Counted from the stretch's first letter, positions 21,005-32,175 are shown. The stretch: 64,000 nt of DNA from Epiperipatus broadwayi (GCA_028023455.1 JAQFVV010012423.1:498001-562000), one strand, 5' to 3'. Notes: generated by a model not told the origin, from the sequence alone. Numbers and translations are program-made.

Positions 21005-21402
21005 ATCATTTTCAATCATTATCAATCACTGCAGGATGAATGTCTCTTCAAGTTTAATCAATCTTTTCTGATCTCTAACCTCTTTTCTCCACAGCACCTG
21101 GAACACTTGCTTATTTCATCCATTCATCTCACATGTGGTCTTTTTCTAGGTCTTTTACATTCTCTTGGAATCAAGCTTAAGATTTCAATTGTCCATCTAT
21201 TATTATCTCTTCTAGCAATATGTTCATCCCAGCCCTACTTATCTCTTAATTCTTTCAATGATTTCAGTAACAGCTATTTGTTTTCTTACCCATGTATTTC
21301 ATTTTCATTCTCTTCTTGTTATTTCTAACATGCATCTTCCATATTTCTTTGAGTGGCCTGAAGTCTCTGGACTGTTATTCTGTTAAGTGTTCATGATTCA
21401 CA
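21005..21402 (-). mobile_element. RTE 3'-end copy (about 400 bp)
   Basis: On the minus strand it runs from about aacacttaacag to the 3' sequence of the 9.84-kb element: ccacatgtgag, then gagacattcatcctgcagtg. It is the most diverged of the three short copies, and the terminal (ATG)n is almost lost. It starts at nearly the same internal point as the copies at 22.7 and 48.4 kb. Confidence 0.9.
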
Positions 21403-22690
21403 AAGGAGATTACTGTTAACTGAGAGGAGACACTTTGATTAGTCTTGGGGGCCTTAAAGGAACTGAGCAGTGCAAATTCCTAATGTCCACTCTATACATT
21501 CTAATATATATAAACATTTCAAATATGTTAACATACTTATAACTTTCTCAATACTTGAGTTAATTTAAAGTTTTACTAAATGTATTAATTGCACAAATCA
21601 AGGACTGCTTGAAGTGTGCCATAACATAGCTTTATTCAGAGTATTTCTCTAATTTATCTAAACATTAGTAGAGGGATAAGCATAAAATAACTTATTTTCA
21701 ACAAAAACAAAATCAGAAATTATTATTATTTTTTAAAAAAAAAAAACTTTTACAGAAAAGAAATTAAAAAAAACAAAATAATAATAAAAATATATAGATT
21801 TTTTTAAAAAAAATATATAAATATTCCTACATAAATGCAACCATATAAATACATCTATTACATATACATATATTCTCATAATATAAAATAATGTATAATA
21901 TAAAATCTATTGTAATATGTTTAGTTAATTTAGAAATTTCTAAGCAAATTCAAAATACTTTTATAATGTTTTCTAGATACTCAAAGCTGGTAGATAAATG
22001 GATTTTATTGCTTGAAAATGTATCATAAAAACTTAACAGAAGAACTAAATTATTCACATTCAGTATTTATAACAAAGTTATTACATTACATTCACAAAGT
22101 GATAATTATATATGCATAATTATGTAATTCTATAATGTGTTTACATGTTGCAAATAACTGGTAATTGGTCTATTTCATTAATATTGTTACAATTGTTTTC
22201 AAAATATTAACGTCAATCTAATAAACAATACTCAGTTACTTTGAGTTAGCAAATTTATTTACAGTGGTGGTTTATAAGACAAAGTAAAAGTAAACTATGG
22301 GATCAACACCCATAAAAATAAGATTGTACCCATATTTTTGTTTTGCAATCAATGCATCTGCGATTTTTTGACCAATCTACATTAAATTGGCACATTTATT
22401 TTCTAGATAATAACTTTTAAATACTCATTACCCGAACAATACTAGAATAACTAATTAGGCCGTTAGTTTATAATAAAAAATATTGATAGGCCAATAAGTA
22501 GGATATTAAAAAGAGATACTGATAGTATTACTTTATCAATATTTAGTCAATGTTTGTGAAAGTTTTAAATTAAAACTGTTGGTTCATATTGATATTTAGT
22601 CACTTTTAAAGTTTTTAGAGATGTTGTCAGAAGAATTTTTGAAATCAATAAATTTGTTTTCCGGAAAATCTTTTCACCGATTTATAAATC
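21403..22690. other. AT-rich interval without recognised features
   Basis: A homopolymer-rich patch lies at 21720-21840. CpG begins to rise from about 22200. No coding or repeat signal was found. Confidence 0.4.
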
Positions 22691-22694
22691 ATAA

Positions 22695-23118
22695 TTTATT
22701 CATCATCATCATCATCATCATCAACAACCATTATCAATCCACTACAGGATGAAGGTCTCTCCAAGTTTAATCCATCTTCTCCGATCTTTAGCTTCTTTTC
22801 TCCACAACACCCCTGCACATTTTCTTATATCATCCATCCATCTCACATGTGGTCTCTTTCTGGGTCTTTTACAATCTCTTGGAATCCAGTTTAAAATTTC
22901 AATTGTCCATCTAGCAATATGTCCAGCCCAACTCCATTTCAATCTTTTAATTTTTTCAATAAGGTTTGTAACATCTGTTTGTTGTCTTACCCATACATTG
23001 CGTTTTCGATCTCTTCTTGTTACTCCCAACATACATCTCTCCATACTCCTTTGAGTGGTCTGAAGTCTCTGTATTGCTCTTCTATTAAGTGTCCAAGTCT
23101 CAGATCCATAAGTAAGAA
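22695..23118 (-). mobile_element. RTE 3'-end copy with (ATG)n tail
   Basis: The minus-strand frame reads MLGVTRRDRKRNVWVRQQTD, IKRLKWSWAGHIAR, WTIEILNWIPRDCKRPRKRP, HVRWMDDIRKCAGVLWRKEA and ends in LGETFIL. This is the conserved C-terminal tail found after RT in many LINE proteins (GHIAR and WMDDIRK blocks). It is the best preserved tail in the window, with one deletion. It ends in (ATG)n (the ATC run at 22700-22720 on the plus strand). The 5' end falls just upstream of the tctcagatccataagta block. Confidence 0.93.
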
Positions 23119-24416
23119 CATAATTTATTAAATAAATATATATTCTGGTTGATGTCTGTAATTAGAAAGTTAAATCATTGCTGAATTAATCTTGATATAA
23201 TTTTTAAAAATACTACTTAAATTTATGAAATAAATAATTCTTAATCGTTTTATAATTTTTATAAAAAAAAAAATAATTTTATAAAATAAATAATTTTTAA
23301 ATGAATCTTTTATATATATTATAAATTTAATAAAATATTTTTAAAAATGTATTTTTTTAGTTACCCGCCATATATCATTATTTATATAATATGGCTTTTA
23401 TTACAATTTAAATCTATCTTTTATTATAAATCTCAAGAACAAAAAATAATAAAACTTTATTTTGTTAACTCTAGAAAAGCTAACGATCCGGAAACAGATG
23501 TTCCGTATGTGGTAGGTATAACTTTTACCCGGACATCTTTATGAGAATAATCTGCTCTTTATTTTTCGAAAAACCTCCGAGGAGTTACATGCTGAGATAC
23601 AATTTCATGAAAAAAAAAAGAGCTTGCACTAGTCATTTTAATTGTTAAATTAAATACAGAGTTTTCTTCTTAAAGATTTCAATACAAAATAATTATATAA
23701 AATAAAAGCCTACGCGCACATATTAAAAATTATTGAATTTATATATGCTCTATGAATGAAAAGGAAATTAATTGTAAATACTTTTTATGACATATTAAAT
23801 AAAACCATGAATAGCTTTGCCATATTACAAATTGCTGTGCTTTTACTAAATATTTATATAAAAGGAATGCTTCTTAATTGTTATTCTTACTAATGATGCT
23901 ATGACCCTAACTCACAATTAAAAACAAGCTCTGTGGCGGTCCAAGATATGTTAATGGGAAAAAAATATTAATTTGATGTAGTAAATTATAACAATGTTAA
24001 AAACATATATCATTAAGAATTACAACCTTCAAGTAGATATAAAGATACTATCTGTCTTAAATAGACCATTGCCGAGACAGAGACTTCTCCAGCATTTCTT
24101 TTCTTCACAGAAAACTAATAAAAAAAAAGCTTAATGTAATTTATGACAATGGTTAGAATGATGGATGCGAGAGTTCGCAAGAGTTAATGATAAAGATCAA
24201 TCTATTACATCTAAATGTCACATGACCCCCTACTACACTAATCATTATTATGGGGAAAAACCCACAATACTTACTAGACCTGACAGCTATTATCTATAAA
24301 ACTTGGTTTTATTATTTTTTTAAAAAAATTCTTTAGCTAGCAATATAACAAAAAGTTGATTAAACCACTAAACATCACATGGCCACCATTGTTTATGCTC
24401 ACTGAAGTTGTTAACG
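23119..24416. other. CpG-retaining interval around the possible small exon
   Basis: It is richer in CpG than its neighbours (for example gaacagatgttccgtatg and tacgcgcaca). Apart from the tentative 37-nt exon, no feature is recognised. Confidence 0.35.
23475..23511 (+). CDS. Possible small exon (very tentative)
   Basis: The acceptor-like tttgttaactctag ends at 23474 and the donor-like gtaggt begins at 23512. Between them the frame reads KANDPETDVPYV, with a codon mix and CpG content (gatccggaaacagatg) unlike the AT-rich surroundings. It would need two bases from the preceding exon, while the Reeler exon at 4435-4630 supplies one, so it cannot splice directly to it. It also does not look like the next part of a Reeler domain. 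It could be an unrelated exon or chance. Confidence 0.2.
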
Positions 24417-24742
24417 CAGAGGCAAAACTCTCCATAAAGAAACACCACTCAGTGCTAGTCAGAGTAATCAATGATTACAGAAATGTTTTGTGCATAGAAT
24501 CTCTATCTAGTGCCTACTCACCCAACATCTCCAGACTAGTTTCTAGCATTAGATCCTAAGGTTTAGGTGCAGTGCTTTCAGATCCCAAATTCCTCACTGA
24601 TAAAAGCCACAAGCTAAAAATTAATCTGGATATATTGGATGAGTAAGCACTAGATAGAAATTTTATGAACAAACCTTCCTGCATTTATTGATTAAGCTGG
24701 TTTGCACTGAGTAGTGCTTCTGTATGGAGAGTTTTGCCTCTG
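24417..24742. mobile_element. Foldback/MITE family M3, complete copy with perfect 20-bp terminal inverted repeats
   Basis: The termini are cagaggcaaaactctccata (24417-24436) and its exact inverse at 24723-24742, giving a 326-bp element. Most of the interior is also self-complementary: tctagtgcctactcacccaa pairs with ttggatgagtaagcactaga. The right half includes ctcactgataaaagccaca, shared with 27200-27290 and 39535-39580. Both flanks contain aagttg-ttaac, but not immediately next to the termini, so no clean duplication is claimed. Confidence 0.88.
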
Positions 24743-25054
24743 TGTGTAAGAAGTTGATTAACTATATTAAAAAATCCAAAGCTATTTTAGAAATTTTTAA
24801 CTAAACAAAAATAATTCCAAATTCATTCAAATCTAGATTATAGTCAAAGTAAATATAAAAATAATAATGCCATATTATGTTTTAAATACAAACTAATTGT
24901 TTTTAATTGCATTATATAAATCACAAAAAATGGTTAAAAATATATTCGGTACAATAAACAGTATACAGCATTAGATAAGGCAACAAGTTTACAATTTTCT
25001 TTTGAGTGTAGACTTTGATTTTATATATATCAAATGATGAACAATAATAGTAAG

Positions 25055-25135
25055 GAAACAAAATCATACATCATATGCTTAATTTAATAAGCTTGTATTT
25101 ACAAATATAATATAATAAGCATGCTAATAGCTCTA
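25055..25135 (+). repeat. Direct repeat D1, left copy
   Basis: aatcatacatcatatgctta, then ttaataagcttgtatttaca and catgctaatagctctaaa match 25470-25555 in the same orientation, about 410 bp away. They match 35690-35760 inverted. A direct pair around a short interior might be terminal repeats, but no coding or primer-binding features are visible. Confidence 0.65.
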
Positions 25136-25139
25136 AATA

Positions 25140-25265
25140 AGCTCAATAAATGCCACAAGAGAAAGCATTTAAAATCTCTATCTAGAATTATCCCTATCCT
25201 CAAACCGGTTTTGAGCTAATAGCTCTCATCAGTGAGACACTAGGACATTCAGATACTAGATCTAA
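25140..25265 (-). repeat. SINE/LINE-like tail related to the M3 and 27-kb repeats
   Basis: On the minus strand it reads gtctcactgatgagagctat, tagctcaaaaccggtttgag, gatagggataattctaga. This parallels ctcactgacgaaggccacaa, gccagaaactagtctgggg, then gatagggattttatgcac at 27206-27290. It is the same layout of a small hairpin plus a fixed downstream block, in diverged sequence. Confidence 0.5.
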
Positions 25266-25454
25266 AATACAAAATCAAGCCCAGAATTTATCAAATTTTT
25301 AATTATTAAGCAAAAAATCTGAAAATTTCAGACAGCTATATGGCTTCAAATCCAGCTATTTAACTTAAATAGCCATATGAGATTGAAAAAATTCAGATAC
25401 ACCATATATTAATATAGCATTAGCAATATAACATCATCAAACACTCAAAAGCCA

Positions 25455-25560
25455 AACTGTAATAGTAAGAAAACCAAATCATATATCACATGACTTAATT
25501 TAATAAGCTTGTATTTACAAATGTAATATAATGAACATGCTAATAGCTCTAAACAACCAC
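25455..25560 (+). repeat. Direct repeat D1, right copy
   Basis: It matches 25055-25135 with few substitutions (aatcatatatcacatgactt, ttaataagcttgtatttaca, acatgctaatagctctaaa). Between the copies, around 25330-25400, tatatggctt and agccatatga are also inverted relative to each other. Confidence 0.65.
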
Positions 25561-26004
25561 CAAACTAGAAAAAAAACATCTTATTGCTTTTTTTTTTATT
25601 TAAAAAAAAAATTCAAAATGTGCATTAAGATCTTAATATGATTGCAAGTTCAGATATCACAGCATTTGACTGTAATTTTATTTGTACTAATTATGCAAGC
25701 ATATTTATTAAAAGCTACATAATAAATCTTAATGACCTTCTACTTCTAAAATAATAAAACATGATATTAAAATATGTAGAAAAGTCATTCATTGGGTGTA
25801 AATGCAAAGTGAATTTTCTAAATTATTATTATTTTTTTTATGAAAATGAAAAGTTTGAATATTTTTGCAAGTTGTTAAAAGACTTCAAACAAACTAATTT
25901 TAAAATTGTGTTTACAGAAACTAATTTAGTCAATATTTTAGAAAATAAAATAAATTACCCTGTCTAGTACATCTCTAAATGATCTCCATAATAATTCTAT
26001 TATT

Positions 26005-26155
26005 ATCTCTATCTAGATAAGGATTTTATGCACAAGCCTTCTGGTATCCATTGATTACTCTAGCTTGCTGTGTGTCAATACGTATAGTGAGTTTTGCCTG
26101 TTTTAAAACAGTTATACACAAGCATAAGAAGTGGTGGTCATGTGATGTTTATTGG
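26005..26155 (+). repeat. Partial copy of family M3
   Basis: ctctatctagataaggattt, atgcacaagccttctggtat, ccattgattactctagctt and gagttttgcctg follow the order of the M3 right half (24640-24742) and of 27260-27355. The left half is missing. Confidence 0.7.
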
Positions 26156-27135
26156 CTTATATTTCTTAAACTTTCATTAGTTTAACATACATTGAAATAC
26201 ATGTATTTAGAGGTAATCCATTCCACATCCACAGTCTAAAGCAAAATTATTACTGAACATATACCATAATAAACAATAAAGCTGATAAATATATTTATAT
26301 TTGTAAAATAAAAATAAGCAATAAAATTTTTAGATATTTTTAAAGTTATTAATTTTAAAATTTATTTACAAATTGTTAATTTCCTATCTAAGCTTTGAAA
26401 TAAAAATATTGTTATTAAGTTAAAAGTATTGTACATAAAATTGTGATTAAATGGACATATAATATTATTTGCTGATTACAAATCTAGGAATTTGTTTGGT
26501 AAAAATCAAAACATATTATTGTTTAACCTTTAATTTAAGATTTCATTTAAAAGGGGGGGGGTCTCTTTTTTTGCTAACAAAATAAATATTTGATTAATCT
26601 AGTAATTGGCTTTCAAATATATATTTTATAATGTTGATATATTATACCTTGAAAGGTATATAAATTACCAAATGCATTTGGGAAATTTATATATGCAAGC
26701 ACATAACTATATATTCACATACATAATATATGGCCAATTTATTCTACAAACTATTAATTAATTTAATTTTATTTTTATAATAAAAAACAGTTTTATTTCT
26801 AGAAAATTAATTTGAAATAATTTATTGAGACAATTCAATTCAGCATAAAACATAATTATTGAAAATAGTAATATTGTAATTATCCTTAAAGTTCATATCA
26901 ATTCTGTTTTAAAATGACTATTAGTTAGTTGAAAGCATGTTCAGCATACTATATTAATGTATTTAACATTTTTATTTTAAAGTATTAAACAAGCTTTTCT
27001 TAGTATACATGTAATAAATTGTTTTTCTCTTCACTAGTAAAAATTGTAATTATAAATATGCAACTTCGAAAAAAGTCGCATATTTATACTTAGTATACAT
27101 GTTTAACCAGCAAGCATCACATGATCACATCTCCA
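26156..27135. other. AT-rich interval without recognised features
   Basis: A G9 run lies at 26551-26560. Nothing else is recognisable. Confidence 0.4.
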
Positions 27136-27139
27136 ATAC

Positions 27140-27360
27140 TAGCACATAATTGTTTATAAACAAAGCAAAGATCTAGATGCAGTGCTCTCAGATCCAAAGC
27201 TCCTCACTGACGAAGGCCACAAGCCAGAAACTAGTCTGGGGATATTGGATGAGTAGGCATTGGATAGGGATTTTATGCACAAGCCTTCTGGCATCCATTG
27301 ATTACTCTGTTTAGCATAAATGGCACTACTATATGGAGTTTTGCTTTGCTTGTTAGTATA
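27140..27360 (+). repeat. M3-related repeat with hairpin tail motif
   Basis: It starts near aacaaagcaaagatctag and ends near tatggagttttgctttgctt, a weak inverted terminal pair. Inside are gcagtgctctcagatccaaa, ctcactgacgaaggccaca, agccagaaactagtctgggg, atattggatgagtaggcatt and tgattactctg. It matches the right half of the M3 element at 24555-24742. The minus-strand frame across it is not a gene. Confidence 0.75.
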
Positions 27361-27624
27361 CATGTTGTATGTATTATTTATATTGAATTAAATTCTTTGT
27401 GATTTTTTTAATTTACTATTTAAGAAAAGATTTTATAAAAAATAGTTTTTATAAAAAAATTCATTAAAAACAAACTGTAAAACTTATTTTAAAGAGAACT
27501 GAATTATGTGCTTCTCATTTTTCCTACTATATTCATTCATTTAGATTTCTGAATGTGGATGTAACATGGAAAAAGCCAAAGATTGAAATTTAAAAATAAA
27601 ATTGATACCTACTTATTCTGATAA

Positions 27625-28075
27625 AAAAACAACTTTTTTAAAATAATGCTTTTATATAAATAGCCAACTAAAAAGTACAAAATAACAAAGTAATCAACAA
27701 TGTAATTTACCTCTTGGTTAATTTGCCATTCTTGGAAAATATCAGAGATCTTAAAAATCTCAACTTGTTATAAAAAAATTGGAAATTGCAGAAATATTGT
27801 CATTTCATAAAAGCATTTGAGGCTCAAACAAATCATAAAAATCAAAAAGGCCTCAAATGCTTTCATGAAATGACAATATTCCTGCAATTTTTAATTGTTT
27901 TATAAGAAGACTAGATTCTTAAGATCCCTGATATTTTCCAAGAATGGTAAACGAACCAAAAAGTGGATTACTCTGTTGATTGCTTTGTTATTTTGCATTT
28001 TTTAGTTGGCTATTTACATAAAAACATTATTTATTTTTTACTTTTTAGTTATACTTACATATTATTTTATAAATA
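27625..28075 (+). mobile_element. Foldback family FB1, copy 2
   Basis: Inverted halves meet around 27840. aaatatcagagatcttaaaa pairs with ttcttaagatccctgatatt, and ttgtcatttcataaaagcat pairs with atgctttcatgaaatgacaa (mirrored through the centre). It is the same unit as 15360-15860, with a shorter left end. Confidence 0.85.
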
Positions 28076-28384
28076 GTTAGAACTATCAAAAAAATTGACT
28101 AAAATTATAATTTAACAATAAGACATAAAAATAAAAGACATGCTCAGTAACAAGCAAATTTTAAATTTAAATATCATGTGATCATCTACTATATTAAAAT
28201 ATTTCTGTATTGGCTTTTTAATTAATTCACTAACTCTTTTTTTTACACATTTATTTCTTTCACAAAATATTTATAAAACGCTAATTATTTTAGAATAATA
28301 ATTCAGATTGTAGTAGAAAATATTTACTTTTAATTAATTAAGTATGAGTTAAATGAAATATCAAGAAAATTTAACTCTAGAAAT

Positions 28385-28535
28385 ATAATATTTTCATTGG
28401 CTCTGTAGTTAAGGATTTTTTCTTAGAAATGTAAGTATGTGAGTTTGAGTTCTAAAAAGAAAAAAAAAATCATTTTTAAAAATTAAAAAAATGTGGACAT
28501 CCTGACAGGAACACAGACTGAGCAAGTTGATATAA
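28385..28535 (+). repeat. tRNA-like SINE segment next to FB1 copy 2
   Basis: ggctctgtagttaagg resembles an A box and gagtttgagttct resembles a B box, about 40 nt apart. They are followed by an A-rich stretch and aaaaatgtggacatcctgac, aggaacacag, the same terminal block as at 16330 and 52920 inverted. So the composite FB1 repeat of about 1 kb may be a SINE with a foldback at one end. Confidence 0.5.
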
Positions 28536-30713
28536 AAGCATTTGAAATAAAATAAATGAGAGGATTGTTAATTTAGCCATTCAGTAATCAGAACTTGTTT
28601 TCATTTAGATTTTTTTTTTTTGACAGCTTTTTAAGTCTGAATTTTTGACTCATAGTGAAAACTAGTCATATTTTTAAAATCATAACTTAACACTAATAAA
28701 AATTATAAAAAATATAAATAATTGATTTAATTATTCAGTAATAAGAACTTTCTGCTTAATGGTCTAAAAGCTAAAATTATATACACAATGACTTTGCATA
28801 CTACATTAAAGCGATGAAATGTTCTTCTTTATCTGCTATCTATTTGACTTAGTGCCCTTTGGTGATGAGTACCTTAATCATAGATGTAATTTTTAATTTT
28901 TTTTTTTGTTTTATAGTGTGTTTATTTTTCTTTATATGTAAATGGGCTAATTTACATATTCCACTGGTTTGATAATTGAATGCTATTAGCTCTTTTATTT
29001 TTATAACATTGTTGTTATTTGCTATATACCAAGCCTGTTATTTTTCTTCTTCTGCTATATGTATGCATAGTTATTACGAATAAACAATGAAATGGAAATA
29101 AAATTATATACATATATCAGAATAGTTAAAAATCCAAATATGTACAGTGTTTTGACTGTCAAAGATATAAGTAAACAGTTGTGCAAAGTATACATGCTAG
29201 ATGAGCCTATGATATTTTTGTAACATCTATGTTTGCTGACAGTTTTACAGCTTTTTCTTTAGGATTTTTTTGACAATAATATTAATCAGCCTTTTAGATT
29301 CATGTCTACTTTATTTTACATTTGCAGCAGAATAATTTAAAATAATATGTGCAGTATTTTCAGTGGTAAACATATAAATAAATAGATGATCAAACTACAT
29401 TAAGCCTTATAAAACATACTTAGGAAGTTTGCCATTATAAAATTTTTTATTTTCTTCTGTATATTGTTTATCACCTATCAAAGAATCATATTACTTATAA
29501 ACTAAAAACTATATATAATTTCTAAAAAAAAAAAATATTCCTAAGTTTTAAACCGAAGCTGCATTGAAGTTTCTACATTAGAATTTCTCTTTGTTATACA
29601 AATCTTAATTTGGTAAGAAAATGTGTTCATTTTTCTATACAAAACTTTGTTATAAAAGATCCTACCATATTCCTTTTAATTATAACTATGTTTGTTTTCC
29701 AGATATTGTGTTTTTTTGTCATGATCTAGGAGAACACTAATGCTTTAGCATTTTTAATACTGTGGTTGCTTTAATTCTAATACTATATAAAATATTCTTG
29801 TATTTAAAATATTAAAAATGTATTTATATGATGAAATGACAAATATTATACATTTTTAAAAATTTACAACTTAAATAGTTATAAATAGACTATGTCATTA
29901 TGAAAATTGGTCTTCTAGCTAATTTAATATATACATGAATTATTTATATATTCTATTATTTCTATTTATTCATTATTTACTTAATAATACAGTTTCTTTC
30001 TAATGTAATAAATTTGTAGTATCAATTGCAAGGGATCTCCATTCTTCATGTTTTATGTCTGAATATTTTTACTTCTTCATGTTTGATCAGTTGTTTATGT
30101 AAACCAACATAATATCATTTCTCTTTGCTTCATGAAATGGAACTTCATGGTTAAGAAGTTTGTAAAATATATCATTTTATATTATATAAATATTTACTTA
30201 CAAAGTGTTGCACATCTATATGAGAACCACCAGCAGAATTTATTGTAACAAAAATGGTCAATAGTAATTATCTATTAGCGAAAGGTTATATTACAAAATT
30301 TTTAAATAAAAATCATTCTGCATATACAAATTTAAAGGAAGATTAAATTTTAAAATGACATCCTTCATTTGCCTTTTTAAATGTCATTATGCTTTTTTTA
30401 CTTTTAAAATAATGTTTAATCTTCCTTTCTTTTTTTTAAAAAAGTTAATAGCTGAAAAGAAATTTTAAATATTAGTAACAAAGACAACTATTCTGATACA
30501 ATTTAAAGCATTAAAGCATTAAAAAATAAAACATTTAATTATAACACCCATACAGTGAAGATAAAAAATGGCTTTTATTAACATATTAACATTTATTTCC
30601 ACTCCTTTAACATTCATTCCCACCCCTATCCCACCCAATTTTATTTATTCAATTAAAAGAATAAAAAAGTAAAAAAAGGAAAGATTTTTGTAAAAGAAAA
30701 AGGTAAAGAAATA
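28536..30713. other. AT-rich interval without recognised features
   Basis: Only chance frames and A/T runs occur. No repeat of another locus was noticed. Confidence 0.4.
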
Positions 30714-30726
30714 CCCCCCCCCCCCA
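30714..30726. repeat. Poly(C) run
   Basis: A run of about 12 C in AT-rich surroundings. Similar runs are G9 at 26551 and C10 next to A10 near 36579. Confidence 0.9.
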
Positions 30727-30980
30727 TTTATTTAGGTATTAAATCATGATCAAATAGGGTTACAAAAAAACAAAAATTATTTATTTTATTATTAAATTAG
30801 GATTATCCAAGTAAACTAAGGTTGTTTGACTAATTAAAGTCTTTTCTGTGGATTTTCTATTTTTTACCTTTAATTCCTGTGCGTGGGATTGCGATTTTAA
30901 TTTGGTCTATCTTTGTTTTTGTTCTATCCCTTTCTTTCCTCTCTTCTCTTCTTTCATCCATTTTTTCTTCCTTTTTTTTT

Positions 30981-31070
30981 CCATATGTCAAATGCGTTGA
31001 CAGGGAAGCGAACCCGGGCCTGCTGCTTGGAAGGCAGCTATGCTAACCGCTAGGCCACCAACACTTGACA
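30981..31070 (-). mobile_element. Mini-SINE made of tRNA-Gly plus short tail
   Basis: Beyond the tRNA the element has TGTCAA at the 5' side and TTGACATATGG at the 3' side. TGTCAA and TTGACA are complementary, extending the acceptor stem by six pairs. Candidate duplication ccttttttttt lies at 30970-30980 and 31071-31081, ambiguous because it is a T run. Confidence 0.65.
30993..31064 (-). tRNA. tRNA-Gly(UCC)-derived unit, copy 1 (SINE / tRNA retropseudogene)
   Basis: The 72-nt minus-strand unit folds as a tRNA. The acceptor is GTGTTGG with TCAACGC plus a discriminator A. The A-box region is tggcctagcggttagca, the anticodon arm is ctgccTTCCaagcag with anticodon TCC, and the T arm is ccgggttcgcttccctg with one mismatch. 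It is very close to the normal animal tRNA-Gly(UCC). The T-loop A58 is C and the T stem is imperfect. It lies in a flanked insertion (30981-31070) between two copies of ccttttttttt, and shares 5' and 3' additions with the copies at 49.4 and 54.05 kb. So I read it as a dispersed element, not a working tRNA gene, though function is not excluded. Confidence 0.75.
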
Positions 31071-31412
31071 CCTTTTTTTTTTTTAGATTTTATTTTATAG
31101 AAATTTACAAAGGTAAAAATCTGAAAAATAGATAAAAAATAAAGACAGGGGCAGTGTATAATTATTTTTTTTTTTAAATAAAAGCTTAACCAACTTTTTC
31201 ACTTTTAAGTTAATATATGGAATGGAGAAAAGTAAATCTTATCTCTTTATTTGTTATTTTATAACATCATTATTATAATTTTTTTTTTTCAGGTAAATCT
31301 TGAAATTTTGTGCCCATTTAGTTTCTATGTTTATATATAAAAACTATCTTTCATTAAGCTATAATTTCTTCTTAATATATTTCCAATTCAGTTTCTCTGA
31401 TGTTTTGGAGGG

Positions 31413-31539
31413 AATGGTGAGTGGAAGTAAAAAGAAAAAGTGGAAGAAATTGATATTGTTGGATGATATAAGAGATGGGAAGAGTTGCATGGAATTGAAG
31501 AACTGGGTAAGAAAGAAAATGGAATTGAAAAATGGATGA
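31413..31539 (+). pseudogene. LINE ORF C-terminal fragment
   Basis: The frame reads VLEGMVSGSKKKKWKKLILL, then DDIRDGKSCMELKNWVRKKM. This resembles the tail of many LINE endonuclease-reverse transcriptase proteins: a GxVxGxRxRGRxR-like basic run, then LDDIxxG, then xELKxxAxxR. The basic run here has drifted to lysine. The upstream part (31300-31412) is hydrophobic chance sequence. No other RT block is present. It differs from the RTE tails nearby (WMDDIRK type). Confidence 0.6.
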
Positions 31540-31894
31540 ATTGTTGATGTGACTATTCTCTAAATCTATCCAATACTGTTGATGATAAAAAGTGTAGTAC
31601 AATGTCAATCTTTCAACATTGATATTTTTTTGACAGCCTCTTTATCAAATTTATCTTTATTCTTTATTATATTTTCATAAATTTCAAATTATTTTTTAGA
31701 AATGTAATTTTACAATTAAAAATTACTTTTATAAAATAATAGTTCAACTTTGCAAATATAGGGAAAAAACCCATAAAATATATAATTAAAACATTGGCAT
31801 TTTATTGGATATTATTGCATTTGCAAAAAAAAAAAAAAATGCAAATTAATGAAATTAGATTGATTACACATTTTAATATGATTTTTTTACAGTA

Positions 31895-32175
31895 CAGGCT
31901 TTTTTATACATGCACTCCAATATGTAATTATAGGAGTTTGAACTCAGACTTTCACCCAACCTTCAACTATCCATGCTATCTCATACTGCTGACACACTTG
32001 ATCACACACATGTTGAAAAGATAAATAATCACCAAAATATGTATTTCATGCTAAAACAGCACTCATTACATCTCCACACATGTTTACAATCAATGCTCAG
32101 CTTATATTAAGATAGCCAATCTTCATATTTTAATGGATAGGCTTCAATCCATTCCACCCCACAACTCTTCAGCAA
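31895..32175 (-). repeat. Dispersed repeat family S1, copy 2
   Basis: It matches 315-640 in the same orientation: actttcacccaaccttcaa, ccatgctatctcata, gttgaaaagataaataatca, aagatagccaatcttcat, ggataggcttcaatc. On the minus strand it has gagttcaaactcctataatt, a decayed B box. Copy 57757-57935 is inverted relative to it. Confidence 0.8.

Noticed and set aside
24356-24559. 67-residue frame
   Set aside because: It lies across the left end and arm of the M3 foldback. The frame at 27154-27363 is the same repeat in antisense.
25055-25560. LTR retrotransposon with D1 as terminal repeats
   Set aside because: The interior is only about 330 bp, with no primer-binding site, polypurine tract or coding sequence, and a solo inverted copy lies elsewhere.
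30993-31064. A working tRNA-Gly gene
   Set aside because: The fold is good, but the T stem is mismatched, A58 is changed, and two sister copies with target-site duplications show the unit is a dispersed retroposon.
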